The position numbers were made by a program, and so were the translations under genes. Positions 6,178-10,350 of a stretch of DNA of 10,350 bases are shown piece by piece; positions within the stretch are counted from its first letter, which is position 1; the number at the start of each line of letters is the position of its first letter. The notes under the pieces are model-generated. The model was not told the origin of the DNA and made no database searches. It saw only the letters and a list, made by a program, of their open reading frames with translations. This DNA is from Candidatus Methanomethylicia archaeon (lineage in GTDB: Archaea > Thermoproteota > Methanomethylicia > CALHIW01), in assembly GCA_938030905.1 (NCBI GenBank), contig CALHIW010000036.1:1-10350 (forward strand). Direction: 5' to 3'.

Positions 6178-7770
6178 ATGGTTAGCATGTCTAGATGTGC
6201 AGATTTAATTCTTATAAATGGCAATGTTATTACTATATCTAGCTCTACTCAGAGAGCTGAAGCTATAGCTATAATTGGTAATAAGATAGCTTTTGTTGGT
6301 AGTAATAGTAAATGTATAGAGTTTATTAGTTCTAACACTAGAGTTATTGACTGTAGGGGTATGACTATTCTGCCTGGATTTATCGATGTTCATAACCATT
6401 TTGTAAGTTATGGTTTGAAGCTTAATTGGATTGATTTTAGAAATACGTTTTCAATTAGTGATCTTAAAAAGCTTATTAAGAAAAGAATTGAGGAGGTTGG
6501 TAGTGGTAAATGGATTTTGGGTTATGGCTGGGATCAAGAAAAATTTAATGAGAAGCAATATCCTCTACGCTATGATCTTGACGATGTCTCTCCTGAAAAC
6601 CCCATTATACTTGTAAGGATTTGTGGTCATACATGTGTTGCTAATACAGTTGCTTTAGAAATAGCTGGTATAGATTCTAGTACTATAAGCCCCAAGAATG
6701 GCTATATAGATAGAGATCTTAAAGGTGAGCCTACAGGTATACTCATGGAGGAAGCTATGAGTTTAGTTATGTTAAGAATTCCCAAGCCAAATATTAACGA
6801 TTTAATAGCAGCTATTGAAAGAGCTTGTTTTGAAGCTATTAGAAACGGCTTAACAACAGTACATGTAGTTGCAGCTCAACCAGATGAGATTAGAGCTTTT
6901 CAGCAGCTCTGAGAAAGGGGCAGCTTCACGTAAGAATTGTATTATATTTTGATCAAAGTATGCTTAAATGCTTAAAGAATTTAGGTATTGAGTGTGGGTT
7001 TGGAGATTTATTTTTAAAGATAAATGGTGTTAAGCTATTTATGGATGGATCGTTTGGTGCACGTACAGCTGCATTAAAGGAACCGTATAGTGATAATCCA
7101 GCTGTGACTGGTGTTCTTTACAATGTAGATGAGGTTAAGGAGAATATTAGCTAGTTCATGAATCTAATCTACAAGTAGCTCTACATGCTATTGGAGATAG
7201 AGCAGTTATTGAAGCTATTAAGATCTTTAAGGAGCTTGATAATGTTGATCTGATGAGACATAGAGTAGAACATGCATCACTACTTCTACCAGAAGTATTT
7301 AATGAGATATTAAGGCTAGGGCTGGTGTTAACCGTTCAACCATCATTTGCAGTATCTGATTTCTGGATTGTTAATAGATTAGGTGTTGATAGGGTTAAGC
7401 ATGTGTATCCGGTTAATAGTCTTATTAGTAAGGGTGTTAAGATTGCTGGAGGATCTGTTGTCCTGTTGAAAATATGTCTCCACTTTATCAGATATATTCT
7501 GCAGTAACTAGAGGAAGATATGAAGGGGTAGAGCTGTATAAGTATACAGAGAATGAATGTGTTACTTTATTGGATGCTATTAAGCTATTTACACTAAATG
7601 CTGCATATGTAGGCTTTGAAGAGGGAATTAAGGGATCAATAGAGCCTGGAAAACTTGCGGATATTATTGTTCTCTCAGAAAATTCATTAACTATAAGTCC
7701 TGAAGGAATTAAGGATATAAAGGTATGTATGATGATAATTGATAGTGATGTTAAGTATTCATGTCTATAG
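6178..7770 (+). pseudogene. YtcJ-type amidohydrolase (amidohydrolase family 3), disrupted by three single-base frameshifts
   Basis: Joined across three breaks, the locus encodes a complete metal-dependent amidohydrolase of about 530 residues. In order: ADLILINGNVITIS; FIDVHNHF (metal HxH, 6391-6399); WILGYGWDQEKF; LVRICGHTCVAN; VKLFMDGSFGARTA (active-site Lys at 7032-7034); VALHAIGDRAV (7184 on); MRHRVEHAS (7256 on); GS-x-CPVENMSPLYQ; and FEEGIKGSIEPGKLADIIVL. Breaks: near 6907-6909 (frame ends at TGA 6910), near 7149-7151 (TAG 7152), and at 7457/7458, where GATTGT is expected for 'GSDCP' but one base is missing, removing the metal-binding Asp codon. Each break is a minus-one shift, so the last part returns to the first frame. 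No other stop interrupts it. The start could be the ATG at 6178 or 6187 rather than 6139. Substrate unknown; relatives hydrolyse amides or formamides. Its end overlaps the convergent DUF362 gene by six bases. Confidence 0.85.
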
Positions 7771-8631
7771 CTTCTCTCTAATAAATCTTGAAATGCTGGA
7801 GAATGATAATCCCCCAATTCTAAATCTTCTTTTAACCTCGTCAATACCTCCACCGATTACCTCAATACTGTTAAGATCACCGATACCTAGCCCCATTTCA
7901 TATGCTTTCCTAATATACTCTATACTCATAGGGTTAAAGCCCATAATTGCTGCACCAACAGCATCAACCGCAATTAAGTCATTACCTGCGATAATAACCC
8001 CCATTCTAACAGGTGTTGAACCAATCTCTCCCCCTTCCCCCGCAATAATACCATCAATAACAGCAAGTCTAGGATTTAGAATTCTAAATAGATCAATAAG
8101 TTTATCATGAATATGATTATGCATAATTCCCTTATCATGTAGGGTTCCCATAAGATTCTTAACGCTTAACGTAACTGTTGCTAAGCGGTGAACTTTAAGT
8201 TTGGGAATACTAACTATAGCATTGCATGAAAGTGCTGTTTTAGCTATTCTAACACTTTTTAGCTTTAAAGCATTTGGAGGATTAACCTCAACATAGTCGT
8301 CGAGGTTAAGATTAACAAGTTTAAAATTATACCTAGCTGCAAAATCTCTTAATCCAAGTAGTTTAAATGCTTTATCAGCAGTATCAGATTCTAATCCTCC
8401 CTCACCGATTGTTATATTATGTACTCCATGATTTAGAAGATATGTGGAAACAGCTTCAACCACTTTAGGATCAGTAACCTCTCCATATTCAGGTTTATTT
8501 GCAACAATATAGTTGGGTTTAATTAAAACTCTATCACTACTATTAAAAAACGTATCTGCCCTAATCAGATCTAAAGCCTTATAGGTGGCTTCTAATGGGT
8601 CTTCACCTCTAATCAATGCAACTTTAACCAT
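7765..8631 (-). CDS. DUF362 family protein
   Basis: A 288-residue protein of the DUF362 family. Visible family blocks are VLIKPNYIVANKPEYGEVTD (35-54), a GEGGLE segment near 76-81, CNAIVSIPKLKVHRLATVTL (137-156) followed by SVKNLMG, VIDGIIAGEGGEIG (192-205) and AVDAVGAAIMGFNP (220-233). Some relatives carry a C-terminal ferredoxin domain with CxxCxxC clusters; this one ends in a short basic helix and has none. The biochemical role of the family is not settled, so I assign none. The ATG at 8631 is preceded by TATTTATATG (8651-8660) centred about 25 bases away, which predicts a leaderless transcript. It lies 60 bases downstream of the HEVGH gene on the same strand but probably has its own promoter. 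Its 3' end overlaps the amidohydrolase by six bases. Confidence 0.85.
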   Translation of the reverse strand: MVKVALIRGEDPLEATYKALDLIRADTFFNSSDRVLIKPNYIVANKPEYGEVTDPKVVEAVSTYLLNHGVHNITIGEGGLESDTADKAFKLLGLRDFAARYNFKLVNLNLDDYVEVNPPNALKLKSVRIAKTALSCNAIVSIPKLKVHRLATVTLSVKNLMGTLHDKGIMHNHIHDKLIDLFRILNPRLAVIDGIIAGEGGEIGSTPVRMGVIIAGNDLIAVDAVGAAIMGFNPMSIEYIRKAYEMGLGIGDLNSIEVIGGGIDEVKRRFRIGGLSFSSISRFIREKL

Positions 8632-8650
8632 AGCTTAAACTAGGCTAACA

Positions 8651-8660
8651 CATATAAATA
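8651..8660 (-). promoter_or_regulatory. TATA box of the DUF362 gene
   Basis: TATTTATATG on the minus strand, centred about 25 bases before the ATG at 8631, so transcription should begin at or next to the start codon. Confidence 0.5.
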
Positions 8661-8691
8661 CTTTAGCTAAACCAATATCTAAAGCATATCC

Positions 8692-9495
8692 CTACATGGA
8701 TTTAAACAATAACTCATTCTCAAAGAGTCTAGTAGCCTCTCTAATTTTCTCTATTGTTGCTAGTTTAAGTTTAGATATTTCATTTACTAGATCTATTAGA
8801 TTAGATTTAACTTCTAATGGTAAATGTGATAGATCCTCACTAATTACCTTCTCTATTTCACCTTGAAACTTAGGGTTTGCTTTAAATGGAAATATGAATG
8901 CTAAATCTTTCAATAGTGATGCTAGATGTATTTGAGCTAGCTTATAGTTGCCTCCTATAATTGGCCAAAGAGTTTTCTGACTACTTAGCTCCTTTTCAAC
9001 TGTTTTCTTGAAGAAGGCTACTTGATCCTCAATAAATCCATTCTCAAATAGAAGATTAGAAACTTCAAGATCTTTAATAGCTACTGTTATGAGGTAGAAT
9101 GCTTCAGGTAGTATTTTAGAGTTTGATGGTTGTGCAATTATGTAGTATTCAAGTTCGCCATGAAGTACTGCATGTCCAACCTCATGTCTTAAACATCCCA
9201 ATCCAGCCTTCTCACCTAGAGCTTCTAGTGTTTCAGTTGCATATAGTATTCTAGGAGCTCCAGTCCAGGCATCGTGGAATGCATAGAACTCCTCAATCAA
9301 ACTCCATGTAGAAACTCCATGTTTAAGCCCCTCACTTATAGCGTAGCTTCTCATTAATGATAAGCTATTAAATATGTAGAGATATATTAGTGGGGGTCTA
9401 CACTGTACTCTTGATAGGAAATCTTCAACAACATTTTTAAACCTCCTTTCCTCACTAATATTTACTCCAAAGCTTCTAGTAGCAATTTTGGTCAT
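8692..9495 (-). CDS. Putative zinc metallopeptidase-like protein with HEVGH motif, function unknown
   Basis: A 267-residue soluble protein whose only firm landmark is CLRHEVGHAVLHGELEYY near 101-118, an HExxH zinc site (His104, Glu105, His108). A helical segment follows with AIKDLEVSNLLF (139-150), in which Glu144 or Asp142 could be the third ligand, as in gluzincins. The N-terminal half contains an EEFYAFHDAWTGAPRILYA segment before the zinc helix; the C-terminal third (about 190-267) is charged and helical. There is no signal peptide or membrane segment, so it probably acts in the cytoplasm. I do not recognise a named family; it may belong to a crenarchaeal domain-of-unknown-function family. 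A nearer upstream ATG (9503) runs straight into a stop, which supports the start at 9495. It sits between the MoaD-like gene and the DUF362 gene on the same strand. Confidence 0.75.
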   Translation of the reverse strand: MTKIATRSFGVNISEERRFKNVVEDFLSRVQCRPPLIYLYIFNSLSLMRSYAISEGLKHGVSTWSLIEEFYAFHDAWTGAPRILYATETLEALGEKAGLGCLRHEVGHAVLHGELEYYIIAQPSNSKILPEAFYLITVAIKDLEVSNLLFENGFIEDQVAFFKKTVEKELSSQKTLWPIIGGNYKLAQIHLASLLKDLAFIFPFKANPKFQGEIEKVISEDLSHLPLEVKSNLIDLVNEISKLKLATIEKIREATRLFENELLFKSM

Positions 9496-9513
9496 GTCTA
9501 CATTGGTTAACAG

Positions 9514-9531
9514 TATTTCAGTTATGAAATA
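9514..9531. repeat. 7-bp perfect inverted repeat in the promoter of the HEVGH gene
   Basis: TATTTCA (9514-9520) and TGAAATA (9525-9531) are exact reverse complements with a four-base spacer. The repeat overlaps the TATA-like GTATATTTC of this minus-strand gene (about 9526-9534). It could be an operator, or a short hairpin of limited meaning in AT-rich DNA. Confidence 0.35.
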
Positions 9532-9637
9532 TACTGCTGATTGATTTAATATGTATTCTTAACATCGCTAAGAATGTACTTCATAACTGGCAAGTTTAGT
9601 TTAAAGCTTGATAGATTAAAGTCTTAATTAGGTAAGT

Positions 9638-9868
9638 TTAAACTGTAGAAATACCTCCACCACCTATAATTGGCATGAATATAACAGTATCTTCATCATT
9701 AACGTAGTCACTCCAATCAGCTGGCTTACCATTTACTAAAGCTATAATTCTCTCTCTATCTTTTACAGGTAGAAGCTCATAAACCCTAACACTTCCCTCT
9801 AGCTTTATATTGGTTTCAGAAGTACCAACTATGGAGGCTATGTATCCAATATATCTAATCTTCACCAT
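9638..9868 (-). CDS. MoaD/ThiS-like ubiquitin-fold sulfur carrier
   Basis: A 76-residue beta-grasp protein. It starts MVKIRYIGYIASIVGTSE (strand, turn, strand). It has the VNGKPADWSDYVNDEDTVIF core (about 45-64) typical of MoaD and ThiS, and ends MPIIGGGGISTV. Such proteins carry a thiocarboxylate on a C-terminal Gly-Gly and donate sulfur for molybdopterin/tungstopterin synthesis. Its place 135 bases downstream of a tungsten-type oxidoreductase gene fits that role. The frame stays open back to 9943. I chose the ATG at 9868 because homologues begin there and because a TATA-like box (ATTTAAATTT, about 9893-9902) lies 25-30 bases upstream. Unusually, four residues (ISTV) follow the glycines. It would need trimming to act as a carrier, or it has another role. 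Confidence 0.8.
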   Translation of the reverse strand: MVKIRYIGYIASIVGTSETNIKLEGSVRVYELLPVKDRERIIALVNGKPADWSDYVNDEDTVIFMPIIGGGGISTV

Positions 9869-9892
9869 AGCTACATAGTCTTTATTAAGCTG

Positions 9893-9902
9893 AAATTTAA
9901 AT
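9893..9902 (-). promoter_or_regulatory. TATA-like box supporting the short MoaD start
   Basis: ATTTAAATTT on the minus strand, centred about 29 bases before the ATG at 9868 and inside the longer alternative reading frame. The predicted transcript would start near 9872, excluding the earlier ATG at 9943. Confidence 0.4.
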
Positions 9903-10003
9903 CTTTTGATCAAATATGTTATTAATACATTTTCAGCCTCCAAATGCTGTATTTAAAGCTTTGAGTTGTACGTCACTTAATGCTGGATCCGAGCTTGTAG
10001 GGT

Positions 10004-10350
10004 TTATGGTGTTAGACTTATGGTTTTCTCAAGTTCTTCAATTGTATAGTCTAGTCCTAGTTGTTTTAACGTGGATTTCCTAGGTATTCCGTTTTCATCC
10101 CATCCTCTCAGCTCATAGTACCATGATAATAGTTTACTATATGCATCTTTATCTAGTTTTCCCCCTTTAAACGGTCCCTTTGTTAATGGATCGTTAAACC
10201 ATCTTACTGGGGGCCAATCCATCTCCCTACTCCATCCACCCTTCTCCCTTATCCAGAATGCTCTTATTAAATTATATATTCGATCAGCTATTACATACAG
10301 CTCATCCATTGTAAACGTTACTCCTGTTGCAGCTTTAAGATATTTAAGAT
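10004..10350 (-). CDS. aor: Aldehyde ferredoxin oxidoreductase (tungsten), C-terminal part, cut by right edge
   Basis: The last 115 or so codons of an aldehyde ferredoxin oxidoreductase. The frame is open from the right edge (LKYLKAATGVTFT, then MDELYVIADRIYNLIRAF), so the ATG at 10309 is internal and not the start. Family landmarks are the 'ADRIYNLIRAFWIREKGGW' helix, WPPVRWFNDPLTKGPFKGGK, LLSWYYELRGWDENGIP and LKQLGL just before the end. The enzyme oxidises aldehydes to acids with ferredoxin as acceptor, using a tungsten bis-pterin and a 4Fe-4S cluster. The cluster cysteines and pterin-binding domain lie outside the window. The RWFNDPLTKGPFKGGKLD form recalls the broader AOR family of crenarchaea and bacteria more than the Pyrococcus type, so the substrate is open. 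A MoaD-like gene follows on the same strand. Confidence 0.93.
   Translation of the reverse strand, partial: LKYLKAATGVTFTMDELYVIADRIYNLIRAFWIREKGGWSREMDWPPVRWFNDPLTKGPFKGGKLDKDAYSKLLSWYYELRGWDENGIPRKSTLKQLGLDYTIEELEKTISLTP

Noticed and set aside
7488..7853. 121-codon minus-strand open frame
   Set aside because: It is antisense to the last amidohydrolase fragment and part of the DUF362 gene, with no motif.
7739..8110. Plus-strand open frame over the 3' half of the DUF362 gene
   Set aside because: It is rich in Ile, Pro and Ser, as expected for the complement of DUF362 codons; a shadow.
9869..9943. 25-codon N-terminal extension of the MoaD-like protein
   Set aside because: Family members start at the beta strand MVKIRYIGYI, and a TATA-like box lies inside the extension.
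10310..10350. Treating the ATG at 10309 as the start of a small gene
   Set aside because: The frame continues open upstream to the window edge with AOR-like sequence, so that Met is internal.

Overview
The window looks like chromosomal DNA of an anaerobic or facultative hyperthermophilic archaeon, most likely a low-GC crenarchaeote (Thermoproteota; Ignisphaera or a Desulfurococcales relative would fit, but this is inference). The reasons are: an archaeal gene set (mevalonate kinase, coenzyme F420 ligase, Get3/ArsA-type ATPase, a tungsten-type aldehyde ferredoxin oxidoreductase with a MoaD-like protein, a DUF362 protein); AT-rich sequence with many ATA/AGA codons; and short upstream regions in which a TATA-like box sits about 25 bases before the start codon, giving leaderless or very short-leader transcripts.

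Layout. 1-257: the broken 5' end of an enolase-superfamily gene leaving the left edge (minus strand), then a promoter region. 258-827: a predicted RNase H-fold 3'-5' exonuclease (plus). 816-1580: cofE (minus), overlapping the exonuclease tail to tail. 1581-1653: a compact divergent promoter with an 8-bp inverted repeat. 1654-2649: mevalonate kinase (plus). 2650-2929: an intergenic region ending in a duplicated TATA box. 2930-3340: an unrecognised 136-residue protein (plus), overlapping tail to tail with a Get3/ArsA-family ATPase (3306-4244, minus). 4245-5220: nearly 1 kb without an intact gene, in which one plus-strand frame reads like an eroded coding sequence. 5221-6093: a UbiA/heme O synthase-type prenyltransferase (plus). 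6178-7770: a YtcJ-type amidohydrolase broken by three single-base frameshifts (plus). 7765-8631: a DUF362 protein (minus). 8692-9495: a protein with an HEVGH zinc-protease motif (minus). 9638-9868: a MoaD/ThiS-like protein (minus). 10004 to the right edge: the C-terminal end of a tungsten aldehyde ferredoxin oxidoreductase (minus).

How the genes fit together. The right third is a minus-strand series: oxidoreductase, MoaD-like protein, HEVGH protein, DUF362 protein. The first two belong together functionally (tungstopterin enzyme and a candidate sulfur carrier for pterin synthesis). cofE and mevalonate kinase are core cofactor and lipid biosynthesis genes that share a divergent promoter. The intact genes are mostly core or cofactor genes. 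The damaged ones are two probable catabolic enzymes (enolase superfamily, amidohydrolase) and an unidentified remnant. All four frameshifts I can infer are single-base losses, so either these genes are decaying recently or the sequence carries deletion errors. No RNA gene, CRISPR array, complete insertion sequence or origin is visible.
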